Shown: one piece after another, positions 1-7,960 of the stretch
How positions within the stretch are numbered: position 1 is the stretch's first letter
Layout: each line of letters opens with the position of its first letter
NCBI RefSeq assembly: GCF_030283145.1
Contig: NZ_JASNWE010000002.1
Span: forward strand, 620,001 to 684,000
DNA from: Actinomadura xylanilytica
Lineage (GTDB): Bacteria; Actinomycetota; Actinomycetes; Streptosporangiales; Streptosporangiaceae
Length of the DNA: 64,000 bases
Direction of reading: 5' to 3'
The notes under the pieces: generated by a model
Seen by the model: the letters and a program-made list of their open reading frames with translations, nothing else
What the model was told of the DNA's origin: nothing
The model's database searches: none
Program-made: the position numbers and the translations under genes

Positions 1-35
1 ATCCCCGCCGGCGAGAGCTCAGTGCAGACTCGTCG

Positions 36-272
36 GTGGACTGGCTACGTTATTACTCGCGATCCGATGTCATGCTGCTGGCGGGAGCGCTGTCGATCGC
101 GGCGGCCTTTGAACAGGATCCGGCCGCCCTCGAATCCCAACTGAACGCTCTGCTGCAGCTGGGTTCCGGCGGAATGCTGGAGGCTGCCTCCCTGGAGCGC
201 CTCCGTGACATCAACAAAGGCTCACTTCCGGGAAACCTGGTCGAATATCTGGACGATCTGCTGGAACTCTAG
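36..272 (+). CDS. Hypothetical protein, possibly 5'-truncated by the window edge
   Basis: The frame is open from base 3 to the TAG stop, so the GTG used here may be internal and the gene may begin outside the window. The visible 78 residues are leucine-rich and mildly acidic, with no signal peptide, membrane segment or motif that I recognise. It lies at the edge of a region full of gene fragments, so it may itself be a remnant. Function unknown. Confidence 0.35.
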   Translation: MDWLRYYSRSDVMLLAGALSIAAAFEQDPAALESQLNALLQLGSGGMLEAASLERLRDINKGSLPGNLVEYLDDLLEL

Positions 273-305
273 TCTCGATCACGCGTGCGTGAGAACGCGC
301 GCTTC

Positions 306-337
306 GTTGTCAGTGATTTGCGCACGAAGTTGTCAGT
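306..337. repeat. Direct repeat of GTTGTCAGT, possible insertion-sequence end
   Basis: The 9-mer GTTGTCAGT occurs twice, 23 bases apart, with TTTGCGCACGAA between the copies. Short repeated TGTC-type motifs close together occur at the ends of IS21-like elements. No transposase of that family is nearby, so the IS reading is only a suggestion. The rest of the 273-500 gap shows no gene beyond the fragment listed next. Confidence 0.25.
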
Positions 338-370
338 AGCTCGCTGGGTGCCGAGGCATAAACGGTTCGT

Positions 371-482
371 TCATGTCGGAGTGACCTTGAATTCTCGGTA
401 GAGAGCGGCGAAGAACTCCCGAAGCAGCTCCTCGGCGGCGTCGGCCTGCTCCAGCTCAGCGGCGCCGGTCTGGCAGGAGTAC
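371..482 (-). pseudogene. C-terminal protein fragment, unrecognised
   Basis: The minus strand reads a plausible C-terminal tail (…AAEELLREFFAALYREF…, stop TGA at 373-371). It breaks off abruptly at about 482, where a plus-strand coding-like frame begins. Two coding-like frames meeting head to head suggest a rearrangement junction. The parent gene is not recognised. Confidence 0.25.
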
Positions 483-500
483 GCCCGCGCCCGCCAGGCC

Positions 501-896
501 ATGGACTCGCTGTACGAGGAGTTCGCCGACCTGGACGACCAGCGGTGGCGCGCGACGTACCTGCGGCTCACCGACGCCCACGGCGACGCCGCCGTTGACG
601 GTGAGGGTGCACCGGAGGATCTGGAGGGTGAGGATGCCGAAACGGCCGATGACGCAAGCGCCGCCGATCACGTTCTCCATCCGGAGCAGCCTGACTACAT
701 CGAAGGGCGACACTTCATGCCCGGGGCGGAGGATTTCCCCGACAAGACCTATTTCACAATTCCTCGCGAGGGCTTGGACGAGGTCACGGCGTTGACTATG
801 GAGCAGGCCCCCCAAGGAATCCCCAATACGTTGGATAGAACGGATACAATCCATCGTGCCGAAATGCCGGAATCCGTTGGGACGAAGGATATATAG
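501..896 (+). CDS. Hypothetical acidic protein, probably a 3' fragment
   Basis: The product is 131 residues from an ATG, but the frame stays open upstream to about base 400 and reads sensibly there (…WQEYARARQ just before the Met), so the annotated start may be internal to a truncated gene. The first 40 residues look helical, followed by an acidic linker rich in Glu, Asp and Ala and a C-terminal part with His and Pro. There is no membrane segment and no known motif. The next gene starts 136 bases downstream on the same strand and could be a partner. Function unknown. Confidence 0.4.
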   Translation: MDSLYEEFADLDDQRWRATYLRLTDAHGDAAVDGEGAPEDLEGEDAETADDASAADHVLHPEQPDYIEGRHFMPGAEDFPDKTYFTIPREGLDEVTALTMEQAPQGIPNTLDRTDTIHRAEMPESVGTKDI

Positions 897-1032
897 GCCG
901 CGCTGGTGCAGCTCACGGAAACTATCCACTCGATCACGTGGAGGTCATTATGAATGACCCGAATGACGTGACTGGTGAACATGGTGTTCGAGACGCATAC
1001 CCCTGGAATCCGATTTATGGAGCGGAGCAGTC

Positions 1033-1590
1033 ATGAGTGGATCCGTTGTAATTTCTTACGTGCTCGGTGAAGGGCTGGGCGATGTTCCTCCCTCACTTCC
1101 GAGTGACCAGTTGGCGATCCTGAACACCGAAGAGTGGGTCGTCCGCGAGCGGTGGTTCCTCGGGTCGGTCGATGTTCAGGTCGGGGGCTCCGTATGGGGT
1201 TACAGGAACACTCCGCTGCTCGACTTCGCATTGGCTCTCCGCTATGCGGTCAATATCCTGGCTGCCGACGGCGCCATTGAGTTCGATGCGGAGGGGGGCC
1301 CGAACCTTCGCCTAGAGCAGATCGGTGACGCGGTGCGGGTGGTCGATATTCGCAGCGGAACGGAGGGGGAGTGCTCGTTCATCGATCTGGTGGGATCTGC
1401 CGGTCGTTTCCTGCGCAGCCTTGTTGACGAGGTCACGAAGGCTCGCCCTGATGTTCTCCTCAATGATGTGGTTCGGACGGCTTTCCGGGAGTCGGGGGCG
1501 AGGCAGTTGAATCAGGAGGCGTTCGGGCGCTATTCGCACGCGGGGCAAATTCGCGGGAAACACCTCAAGAGGCAGGCCTCTCAGGGGTGA
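1033..1590 (+). CDS. Conserved-looking hypothetical protein, 185 aa
   Basis: The start is ATG with a GGAG-type ribosome site a few bases upstream. The 185-residue product has alternating hydrophobic and charged residues typical of a soluble alpha/beta protein, including WVVRERWFLGSV near the N-terminus and a basic tail. It has no signal peptide and no membrane segment. I do not recognise the family. Its place directly after another small acidic gene, inside a mosaic of mobile-element debris, would fit an immunity or accessory protein, but nothing in the sequence proves that. Confidence 0.6.
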   Translation: MSGSVVISYVLGEGLGDVPPSLPSDQLAILNTEEWVVRERWFLGSVDVQVGGSVWGYRNTPLLDFALALRYAVNILAADGAIEFDAEGGPNLRLEQIGDAVRVVDIRSGTEGECSFIDLVGSAGRFLRSLVDEVTKARPDVLLNDVVRTAFRESGARQLNQEAFGRYSHAGQIRGKHLKRQASQG

Positions 1591-1714
1591 ATTTCTTATT
1601 CCGGTCTTCGTCGTCCCGGGTGGTCAGACAGTCGGATGCCTTGATTCTTGGTCTGGTGGACGGGGTGTTCGGGGGCGGGGAGCGGTGGGGGTGGGAGTTC
1701 GTGTGCCGGGTGGG

Positions 1715-2044
1715 GTGGTGGCGCATCCTGATGCGGGGAATCCGCCCGTGTGGGTCGAGCCGTACTTTCCCGAGCTGGCCCGCCTGGAGGAGCGGAGCTC
1801 CCTGCGGTTGAGCGCCGGCCAGATCGTGGGGGTGGTGTTTCGCCATCGCCGTGCTCGGGATGATCACCGTCGGCTGGATCTCCCTCATCCTGGCTGGGGG
1901 GTTCATCGTCGTCGTGTCCGTCACCCGTCCCGACCGCGCGCGGGACGCCGCGCAGCGGCGGGCCGCCGAGGAGCGGGGGCGCCGGTGGGAGGCGCCCCAG
2001 CAGCGGGTCGCCACCTGGCAGCGGATGCTGTACGAGGGGCATGA
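1715..2044 (+). pseudogene. Frameshifted small membrane protein
   Basis: Two coding-like frames join only through a frame change near 1838-1842 (GGTGTTTCGCC). The first frame gives a proline- and glutamate-rich N-terminus (WVEPYFPELARLEER). The second gives a clear membrane helix (FAIAVLGMITVGWISLILAG) and a basic, arginine-rich cytoplasmic tail. An extra T in the TTT run would explain the break. The 3' end then runs into an unrelated resolvase remnant. A sequencing error or a programmed shift is possible, but the decayed neighbourhood favours a pseudogene. The bases from 1591 to here hold nothing else I recognise. Confidence 0.45.
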
Positions 2045-2236
2045 CCCACCGCCCGCAAAAACGGCAAGGCCATCGGTGGCGTCAAGGTCTCCGACGACAA
2101 CATGCTCGCCACTGCCCTCCGACTGCGCGACCAGGAACACCTGTCCCTGCGCGAGATCGCCCCCCGCCTCGTTATCCGCACCGGCAAGAAGCGCGGCCAG
2201 CACCCAGCCCCGGCCACCGTGATGCGCATGCTGCCC
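2045..2236 (+). pseudogene. Serine resolvase C-terminal remnant
   Basis: The frame starting just after a TGA reads ARKNGKAIGGVKVSDDN, then a helical stretch RLRDQEHLSLREIAPRLVI. This is the linker and helix-turn-helix tail typical of small serine resolvases/invertases. The catalytic N-terminal domain with its Ser nucleophile is absent, and the frame loses sense after about 2235. It is a non-functional scar of a mobile element. Confidence 0.4.
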
Positions 2237-2279
2237 CGGTCTTCTCCGTGTCGTATCGCACCCGCAAAGGAACAGCTTG

Positions 2280-2792
2280 ATGACCTTGATCGCCCGGCAC
2301 GGTCCCGCGTGGACCTACATCGACTACCACCAGTTCTTCCTCATAGAGCCGGACCAGCAGGACTACGTGCCCGAGGAAGCCGGACCGCTCATCTCCACCA
2401 CCGGCGAGGCGGTCATCGTGCACACCGGAATCGCCAACGGCAACGTCGCGGTGCACATCGAGATCCACGACCACGAGCCGCCCCTGGACGATGCGGACTG
2501 GGAAGAGGTCGCCGAGGCCAGCATGCAGGTGGAAGAAGGCCCACTCATGGTGCGCTGTCTGATGGAAGATCCGCCGGACCTGCCGGTGCTCACCCCGGCC
2601 GGGCCAGGCCCCTACCGGGTCCGCGCACACGCTCGTGGCCGCGACATCGCATACGACGGATGCGTGTCGCGATCACAAGAGGTCTATCTCTTCCAGATCT
2701 GGTCAACTCCCTACCTGCCGCTGCACGTGCTCAAACAGACCGACCTATGCGGCAAGGGCCTGCGCCGCCCCGCGCACCCCGCCGAGGAGTAG
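2280..2792 (+). CDS. Hypothetical protein, 170 aa
   Basis: I chose the ATG at 2280 over a TTG one codon earlier because AAAGGA lies at the right distance. The product is a soluble acidic protein with several Trp, Tyr and His residues, a beta-rich middle (VIVHTGIANGNVAVHIEIHD) and a C-terminal part ending in a proline-rich tail. No membrane segment or catalytic motif is visible. The overall look resembles stand-alone beta-sandwich proteins often found beside toxins or mobile genes, but I cannot assign a family. It is intact although it sits among pseudogenes. Confidence 0.6.
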   Translation: MTLIARHGPAWTYIDYHQFFLIEPDQQDYVPEEAGPLISTTGEAVIVHTGIANGNVAVHIEIHDHEPPLDDADWEEVAEASMQVEEGPLMVRCLMEDPPDLPVLTPAGPGPYRVRAHARGRDIAYDGCVSRSQEVYLFQIWSTPYLPLHVLKQTDLCGKGLRRPAHPAEE

Positions 2793-2871
2793 CTACGTCA
2801 TCAAGAGTCTCAGACGTCAAGGGATTTCCCCCTGGGCGGACGAGGCGATCGAGATCAGCGCGACCGTCTGA

Positions 2872-4527
2872 TCACGCCCCGTCCCCGTCCGGGGCGTAGA
2901 GGCCGCGGGCCCAGCGGTAGTCGGCCTTGCCGGCCGGCGACCGCTGCACCTCGGCCACGACGCGGATCTCGCGGGGCACCTTGAACCCGGCCAGCACCGC
3001 GCGGCAGTGCGCGATCAGCTCGTCCGCGCCGACCCCTCCGGCCGTCGCCCCCGCGGCGGCCTCGCCGGACGGGTCGGACGCGGGCCCGGCCAGCGAGACA
3101 GCGGCGGCGACGCGCGCGCCGAGGCGCTCGTCCGGGACGCCGACGACCAGCGCGTCGTACACGGCCGGATGCGTCTTGAGGGTCGCCTCGACCTCCTCCA
3201 CGAAGACCTTCTCGCCACCGGTGTTGATCACCAGCGAGCCGCGGCCGAGCAGGATGATCGAGCCGTCCGCGTCCACCCTGCCCATGTCGCCCTGGAGCGC
3301 CCACCGCTCACCGTCCGCGCCGATGACGAAGGTGCGGGCGGTCTTGGCCTCGTCCTTCCAGTAGCCGAGCGGGATCCGGCCGGTGCGGGCGAGCTGGCCG
3401 ACGGCTCCGGAGCCGGGCTCGATCCGGCGCAGCGACTCGTCCAGCACCGCCACGTCCGCCCCGCGCGGCATGAAGCGCGGCGAGCCGTCGGCGGCGGGCT
3501 CGACCGCCTGGCCGGACGCGCCGGTCTCCGAGCCGCCGAACGCGTCCAGGACCGCCAGCAGCGAGGGGATCAGCTCGTGCAGCCGCCGCTTCACGTCCGG
3601 GGACGTCGCGGCGCCGCCGGTGCCGATCACTAGGAGCTGCGACAGGTCGTGCGCGCCGGGCCGGGCGGCGAGCTCGTCGGCGATCGGCCGGGCCATCGCG
3701 TCGCCGACCAGCAGCATGCTCTGCGCCTTCTCGGCGACGGCGGCCGACAGCACCGCCCCGGTGTCGAAGGTGCGGCCCGTCCACAGGACCAGCGTCGAAC
3801 CGGAGGTCAGCGCGATCCAGGCGACCCACATCCCGGCGCCGTGCATCATCGGCGCGCAGACCATCGTGGTCACGCCGCCCTCCAGGGCCTTGCCCGCCAT
3901 CTCCTCGGGCGCGGCGACCGGGTCGCCCATCAGGTTCCCGCCGAACATCGCCGACATGAAGATGTCCTCGGACCGCCACATGACGCCCTTGGGCATGCCG
4001 GTCGTCCCGCCGGTGTAGAGCAGGTAGAGGTCGTCGCCGGACCGCTCGCCGTAGTCGCGCCCGGTGGACGCGGCGGCGAGCGCGTCCTCGTAGCGGACCG
4101 CGTCCGGGACGTCCTCGTCCGACCCGTCCTCGACGACCACGACGTGCCGCAGGTGGCCGAGCCCCGCGCGCGCCCCGCCGAGCCGCGCGATCAGCGACCG
4201 CTCGCCGATCAGCGCGACCGACTCGGAGTCGGCGATCACATAGGCCAGCTCGTCGGCGGTGTACCGGTAGTTGACGTTGACCGGCACCGCGCGCAGCTTG
4301 TACGCGCCGATCTGCGCTTCGATCCACTCGGCCCGGTTGTAGGCCAGGATCGAGACGTGGTCGCCCGGCCCCACCCCGGCCGCGGCGAGATGGTGCGCGA
4401 CGCGGTCGGCCCGCTCGTCCAGCTCCCGGAAGGTCAGCCGGGTGGCCCCCGCCACCAGGGCGAGGTGCCTGGGCACCGCGTCCACCACGATCTCGAACAG
4501 GTCGGCCAGGTTGAACGCGCGAGTCAT
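2872..4527 (-). CDS. FadD19-like acyl-CoA synthetase
   Basis: ANL-superfamily ligase of 551 residues, the usual length for FadD enzymes. It should activate a carboxylic acid through an acyl-adenylate to its CoA thioester in the cytosol. The P-loop reads LLYTGGTTGMPKGVMW. The C-terminal lobe has LGRGSLVINTGGEKVF and ends with SPAGKADYRWA, which carries the catalytic lysine. The N-terminus (FNLADLFEIVVDAVP) and these motifs closely resemble mycobacterial FadD19, a steroid side-chain ligase, but the substrate is unproven. I moved the start from the longest frame (base 4575) to ATG 4527 because GGAGGA lies 4 bases upstream. A palindrome just upstream suggests TetR-type control. No beta-oxidation partners are adjacent. 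Confidence 0.85.
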   Translation of the reverse strand: MTRAFNLADLFEIVVDAVPRHLALVAGATRLTFRELDERADRVAHHLAAAGVGPGDHVSILAYNRAEWIEAQIGAYKLRAVPVNVNYRYTADELAYVIADSESVALIGERSLIARLGGARAGLGHLRHVVVVEDGSDEDVPDAVRYEDALAAASTGRDYGERSGDDLYLLYTGGTTGMPKGVMWRSEDIFMSAMFGGNLMGDPVAAPEEMAGKALEGGVTTMVCAPMMHGAGMWVAWIALTSGSTLVLWTGRTFDTGAVLSAAVAEKAQSMLLVGDAMARPIADELAARPGAHDLSQLLVIGTGGAATSPDVKRRLHELIPSLLAVLDAFGGSETGASGQAVEPAADGSPRFMPRGADVAVLDESLRRIEPGSGAVGQLARTGRIPLGYWKDEAKTARTFVIGADGERWALQGDMGRVDADGSIILLGRGSLVINTGGEKVFVEEVEATLKTHPAVYDALVVGVPDERLGARVAAAVSLAGPASDPSGEAAAGATAGGVGADELIAHCRAVLAGFKVPREIRVVAEVQRSPAGKADYRWARGLYAPDGDGA

Positions 4528-4564
4528 CCGTCCTCCGGAGGTCTGCGGGTGCGCCGTCAAATTG

Positions 4565-4588
4565 GAAACATACAAGCTTGACTGTTTC
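4565..4588. promoter_or_regulatory. 24-bp imperfect palindrome upstream of the acyl-CoA ligase
   Basis: The arms GAAACA and TGTTTC flank a concentric perfect CAAGCTTG, with only the two dinucleotides between arms and core not matching. It lies 38-61 bases upstream of the ligase ATG. Size and symmetry fit a TetR-family operator. No regulator gene is adjacent. Confidence 0.6.
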
Positions 4589-4627
4589 TTAGACAGGGCC
4601 TATGTCCCGCGGAAAGGGCGGCGCGCA

Positions 4628-4950
4628 TCACCCCGTGCGCTGCTCGGCCCATCGCCGGGTGAGGCCGGCGTGGAGGTGGACCCAGTCCTGTGCGCCGTCC
4701 CGGGTGGCGTGCTGACGCCATCGGGCGGCGAGGGCGCTCGCGAAATCGTCTTCGCGAGGATCTCCAGGTCCGGTGATCCCGGCGTGTAGTCGCCATGCCG
4801 CCTTCACGAACACCCGCCCCTGCGGGGTATGGAGGGTGGCCGCGAAGTCGGCGTGGTCGCCGGGTCGACCGCGGTGATCGACCCGGTGCGGGCCTGGACG
4901 GCTTCGGCGAGTTCCTCGGGAAGCCGGGTCCGGTCGGCGCGCATGGTCAT
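4628..4950 (-). pseudogene. Frameshifted phosphotransferase-like gene
   Basis: The start ATG overlaps the stop of the upstream DUF397 gene (ATGA), a normal coupling arrangement. The first frame gives LPEELAEAVQARTGSITAVD. After a frame change near 4865 the reading continues as GDHADFAATLHTPQGRVFVK. This is the N-terminal lobe of actinobacterial aminoglycoside-phosphotransferase-like proteins, including the FVK lysine. The rest of the kinase (HGD catalytic loop, DxD) is missing and the frame ends in a short unrelated tail. It is a remnant. Confidence 0.5.
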
Positions 4951-5117
4951 GGGGTTGGACGCCAGGCGTCTTTGAGGGCTTGGGCGAAGCGCCGGAAGTC
5001 GTCTCGGGGGACGAGCAACTTGGGACCGCCGGGATCCTTGCTGTCGCGGAGTGCGATGACCGGCCCCTGCAAGGACGCGACCTCTACACAGTCACCTACA
5101 GATGTCGGTGAATACAT
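4947..5117 (-). CDS. DUF397 domain protein, short or truncated
   Basis: The 56 residues contain the DUF397 signature: GDCVEVASLQGPVIALRDSK, then GGPKLLVPRDDFRRFAQALK. DUF397 proteins are small actinobacterial partners of XRE/WhiJ-type regulators. The usual N-terminal WRKSSYS motif is missing and there is no good ribosome site at the first ATG, so the 5' end is probably lost. The stop overlaps the start of the broken phosphotransferase gene, indicating an old operon. No XRE partner is adjacent. Confidence 0.55.
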   Translation of the reverse strand: MYSPTSVGDCVEVASLQGPVIALRDSKDPGGPKLLVPRDDFRRFAQALKDAWRPTP

Positions 5118-5125
5118 TTTTCAAC

Positions 5126-5248
5126 ATGGAAATATCGTCACGCGCGGGCGAGGTCGACTGCGCCCTCGCGCTCGACTCCGAGAAGATGCAGAAGGGCTCA
5201 CTCGGCTCCACCTACGAGGACCGCGAGCAGCCGATGCTCAACCACTAG
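5126..5248 (+). pseudogene. Short unrecognised ORF or fragment
   Basis: Forty codons from ATG to TAG, reading ALDSEKMQKGSLGSTYEDRE near the end. Codon composition looks coding-like, but the length and its place between two transposition scars suggest a C-terminal leftover. Parent family not recognised. Confidence 0.2.
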
Positions 5249-5347
5249 AACATACCCCGATGCAACCTCGCGATCGAGCCCCCTGAACTGCACGAAGAGA
5301 GCCCCCGAAGCCTGGGCGGATTCCAGGGGTCGTCGCAACACAGGCGG

Positions 5348-5455
5348 TTAGCCGGCTCCGGCCAGGAGCTTGGCCAGACGCTCGGCCGAGGTGTCCCAGC
5401 CGAGCGTTTTGCGTGGGCGGCCGTTGAGTTCGGCTGCGGCGATGGCCGCGCAGCC
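5348..5455 (-). pseudogene. IS30-family transposase C-terminal remnant
   Basis: The minus strand reads AAAELNGRPRKTLGWDTSAE followed by RLAKLLAGAG and a TAA stop. The ELNxRPRKTLGW block is the diagnostic tail of IS30-family transposases, just after the catalytic Glu region. All upstream transposase sequence is missing. It marks an eroded IS30-like insertion. Confidence 0.6.
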
Positions 5456-5591
5456 CGCGCGCCGTGGGCAACCGAGAAGAGCCGACCTATGACCCAATCC
5501 AAGTAATCAATTTCGGACGCCCAAAACTGACGACCGTTATGCAATCGTTGCCGCGAGTGGAATCTATGCCCATGGCACGGTTTCTGGGATT

Positions 5592-5607
5592 ATGGTAGAT
5601 CTACCAT
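5592..5607. promoter_or_regulatory. Perfect 16-bp palindrome ATGGTAGATCTACCAT
   Basis: The palindrome lies 40 bases before the start codon of the next gene, in an AT-richer stretch. It is a candidate operator or dimer binding site for that orphan gene. No cognate regulator is visible. Confidence 0.4.
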
Positions 5608-5646
5608 GGGCAAAGCTGGGGCCTCTGCCCGCCTAAAGGGGGTGCC

Positions 5647-6306
5647 ATGGCGACCGGGTCGACCGGGTCGAATCAGAATCCGGACCCTGAGCGGAATCAA
5701 CGACCGCGCCGTGAATCGATGAAGATCGAGCACAAAATTGCTCTAGTTGGACTCATACTCACGATACTGACGGGGGTCATATTTCCTATTGTCAAATATC
5801 TCATGAAGGATGCGAGCACCCAGCCGCCGAAACCCTCTGGCTCCCCTGAACTCAGCGCTTCCCCATCCCCGTCCAGACCTTCTGAGTCTGGAGAGCCGTG
5901 GGGGCCGTCGGCTGACCGACGGTGGGAGGTGTACTATTTTTCGGATGTATCCAAGAATGTCAATAAGGGTATTGACGTCGATAACTCGGTCACCCTAAAA
6001 GGGGCCACACTGAGGGACTTTGTTGTACTGACAACTTCGAGCGGAAACGTACTCTTCCGCTTGAAGAATGGTTCAGTCATGTCCCAAGCGAATGATTCCT
6101 ATACTCCTGGACAGTGTCGCAAAACCATGTCCACCACCCCCGCCACCCCCAACCAAGGTGGCAATACTGACATATATTTGAAGATAGACGCCCGCTACTG
6201 TCTCCGATCAAATGAAAAGAATATATACCGACTGACAGTGCGCGACTTCAGGCGTGCAATGGAAGGTGGTGAAGGTTGGGCTAATGTCTTCGTGGAGGCG
6301 GAATAG
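5647..6306 (+). CDS. Single-pass membrane protein of unknown function, atypical composition
   Basis: ATG with an AAAGGGGG ribosome site. The 219-residue product has a short hydrophilic N-terminus, one strong membrane helix at about residues 28-52 (IALVGLILTILTGVIFPIVK), a Pro/Ser-rich linker and an exported beta-type domain with two cysteines (about residues 158 and 185) that could pair. No enzyme motif is visible. The gene is clearly richer in A and T than its neighbours, including at third codon positions, a sign of recent transfer. It lies between IS30 debris and a truncated serine recombinase, whose gene overlaps its 3' end on the other strand. Confidence 0.6.
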   Translation: MATGSTGSNQNPDPERNQRPRRESMKIEHKIALVGLILTILTGVIFPIVKYLMKDASTQPPKPSGSPELSASPSPSRPSESGEPWGPSADRRWEVYYFSDVSKNVNKGIDVDNSVTLKGATLRDFVVLTTSSGNVLFRLKNGSVMSQANDSYTPGQCRKTMSTTPATPNQGGNTDIYLKIDARYCLRSNEKNIYRLTVRDFRRAMEGGEGWANVFVEAE

Positions 6307-6829
6307 CGTAAGTTCGCACAGCACGCAGAGCTTCCCGGACGTACGCGCGCTTCTGGGACATGTCCAAGCGGTCTTCGTCGGTCTTGGAGTACCAAACGGC
6401 GCCGGATGTCGGTGATGTCGGTCCGCGCTTCCGCAAGTACGTATGCTCCCGGTGGTCGAGTCGAAGCGTGCCGATCACCTCACCGGTACACGAGTCGCCG
6501 TTGATCGTCCTCCAGCCGCACAGACGCGCGTTCCGAAGCGTCACTCTCAAGGTCTGGTTCTTCCACAGGTTGCCGCGCGGAGTAAGGACACCCGCCCGCT
6601 GCCAGTCTCGGACGATGGAGTTCACGGAGGCTCCCGCCAGCAGGCGCCGGACGGCCTTGCGAAGTAGCTCGCTCTCGACCGGATCGAGGGTCACCCTGTC
6701 GTCCCGCCAGCCGAACGGACGATGTCCCTTCTTCGGGGTTCCCTCCATGGCGCGGGCCTTGTTCCACTGGCGCGCACGGCGGCGCATCTTCTTGATCTCC
6801 ACTCGGGCGTCATCCCAGGTAGAAGCCAC
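6281..6829 (-). pseudogene. Truncated large serine recombinase (recombinase domain only)
   Basis: The 182 residues contain the PF07508-type recombinase domain of large serine integrases: GHRPFGWRDDRVTLDP, then LLRKAVRRLLAGASVNSIVR, DWQRAGVLTPRG and NARLCGW. The catalytic N-terminal resolvase domain with its serine, and the C-terminal zinc ribbon and coiled coil, are both missing. A full enzyme would have about 450-600 residues. It cannot catalyse integration. It shows that an integrative element once sat here. Confidence 0.7.
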
Positions 6830-6945
6830 TGCCCGGCCCCGTTTACGAGATGCCTCACCAGGGTTGGACCCTCGCCCGCGCGGTGCGGTACGGGCGGGCC
6901 GTCCACGGTCCCGGCCTGCGGTGGACGGGTCCGACCACGCGCAGA

Positions 6946-6968
6946 CCCCCGCGCCGTAGGCGCGGGGG
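6946..6968. terminator. Strong GC hairpin
   Basis: CCCCCGCGCC and GGCGCGGGGG form a perfect 10-bp stem with a 3-base GTA loop. There is no U-tract. It could end transcripts from either side of this decayed region. Confidence 0.45.
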
Positions 6969-6975
6969 CCCTTGC

Positions 6976-7235
6976 CCCTGTGATGAACCGCCGTAGCCGG
7001 AGCCCGTGAAGGGCGAGGAGTTCAGCCGGGGTGAAGCACATCCAGATCATCCGGCGGGCGTGCTCGGAGATCCGCATCTGTTGATCTGGGTGGCGTAGCG
7101 AACGGGCGCGCCATAACTCGGGGCGTGGGCGTTCCACAGAACGGCGGGCATGTAGTCGTAGCAGTCGAGGCAGGTCGAGAACGCGACCGGCGCCGTCCGG
7201 CACAACATCGGGCTCGGCGGCGCGGCCGTCGTCAC
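6976..7235 (-). pseudogene. Frameshifted RepSA-like replication initiator remnant
   Basis: One minus frame reads CLDCYDYMPAVLWNAHAP. At about 7124 the sensible reading moves to another frame as PELWRARSLRHPDQQ and continues to ALHGLRLRRFI. The Cys-x2-Cys-Tyr-Asp-Tyr…VLWNAHA…LWxR signature matches, from memory, the replication initiator (RepSA family) of actinomycete integrative elements such as pSAM2. Only about 80 codons remain of a protein usually near 450-550 residues. No Xis, Int or FtsK-type transfer gene survives intact nearby. Confidence 0.45.
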
Positions 7236-7260
7236 CGTCTACAAGCCGGCCTGCTGACCC

Positions 7261-7875
7261 TCAGCGCTCGGCCAGCAGGCGGAGCCGGGCCTTCGAGCGC
7301 TCCCAGCGCTCCTGGGTCCGCTCCGCCGTCGCCGGGTGGACGAACTGGAGCATCCGCAGCCCCCGGATCGTCTCCAGCACCAGGTAGACGTCGCCGCGGA
7401 AGCGCGGATCGTCGACCCGGTCGCCGAACAGCGCGGTGGCGAGCTCGATGATGCTGCCGGTCACCACGCGCTCGAACTCGGCCACGTGCTCGCGCAGCTC
7501 GGGATCGGTGCGGGAGGCCACCCACAGCTCCATGGACGCCTCGAACAGCGACCCCTGATGGATCTCCCACACCAGGTCGAGCGTGTCGCCGAACCAGTCG
7601 TCGGACCTCTGGAGGGTGCCGAGGCTCCGCTCCATGAACTCGTCGGCCCGCCGCACCGCCAGGTGCTGGACGGCCGCGACGACCAGGTCGTTCTTGGTCG
7701 GGAAGTGGTGCACCTGCGCGCCCCGCGACACCCCGGCCCGCTCGACCACCCGCGTCGTGGTGGTGCCGTGGTAGCCGTGCTCGATGAGGCACTCGATGGT
7801 CGCGTCGAGCAGCGCCAGCCGGGTCGTGGCGGTGCGCTCCTCCTGCGTGCGGCGGGAACGGGCGGGCGTGGGCAT
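7261..7875 (-). CDS. TetR-family transcriptional regulator
   Basis: The product is 204 residues, normal TetR length. The N-terminal helix-turn-helix spans about residues 20-65 (TTTTRVVERAGVSRGAQVHH, FPTKNDLV), followed by a helical ligand and dimer domain. I used ATG 7875 rather than the longest frame because the upstream extension is basic, unstructured and runs through the promoter. The gene diverges from a YceI gene. The AGTAC/GTACT repeat upstream is the likely autoregulatory site. The ligand is unknown. It resembles regulators annotated near fatty-acid or steroid genes, but none is adjacent. Confidence 0.88.
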   Translation of the reverse strand: MPTPARSRRTQEERTATTRLALLDATIECLIEHGYHGTTTTRVVERAGVSRGAQVHHFPTKNDLVVAAVQHLAVRRADEFMERSLGTLQRSDDWFGDTLDLVWEIHQGSLFEASMELWVASRTDPELREHVAEFERVVTGSIIELATALFGDRVDDPRFRGDVYLVLETIRGLRMLQFVHPATAERTQERWERSKARLRLLAER

Positions 7876-7901
7876 GCGCACAGCGTAGCCAACCAACAAA
7901 C

Positions 7902-7920
7902 AGTACGCCCTGTATGTACT
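7902..7920. promoter_or_regulatory. Inverted repeat AGTAC-N9-GTACT, probable TetR operator
   Basis: Perfect 5-bp arms lie 27-45 bases upstream of the TetR start codon, where its promoter should be. Position suggests autorepression. Confidence 0.5.
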
Positions 7921-7960
7921 CCGGATCCGCCCCCGGGAATACCTGAGGTTTGACACGTGC

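Noticed and set aside
1838..1842. Programmed ribosomal frameshift
   Set aside because: TTTCGCC is not a recognised slippery sequence, no downstream structure stands out, and the surrounding genes are decayed.
1..7250. Intact prophage or integrative element
   Set aside because: Every recombination or replication gene is truncated or frameshifted, and no structural, transfer or attachment-site pair was found.
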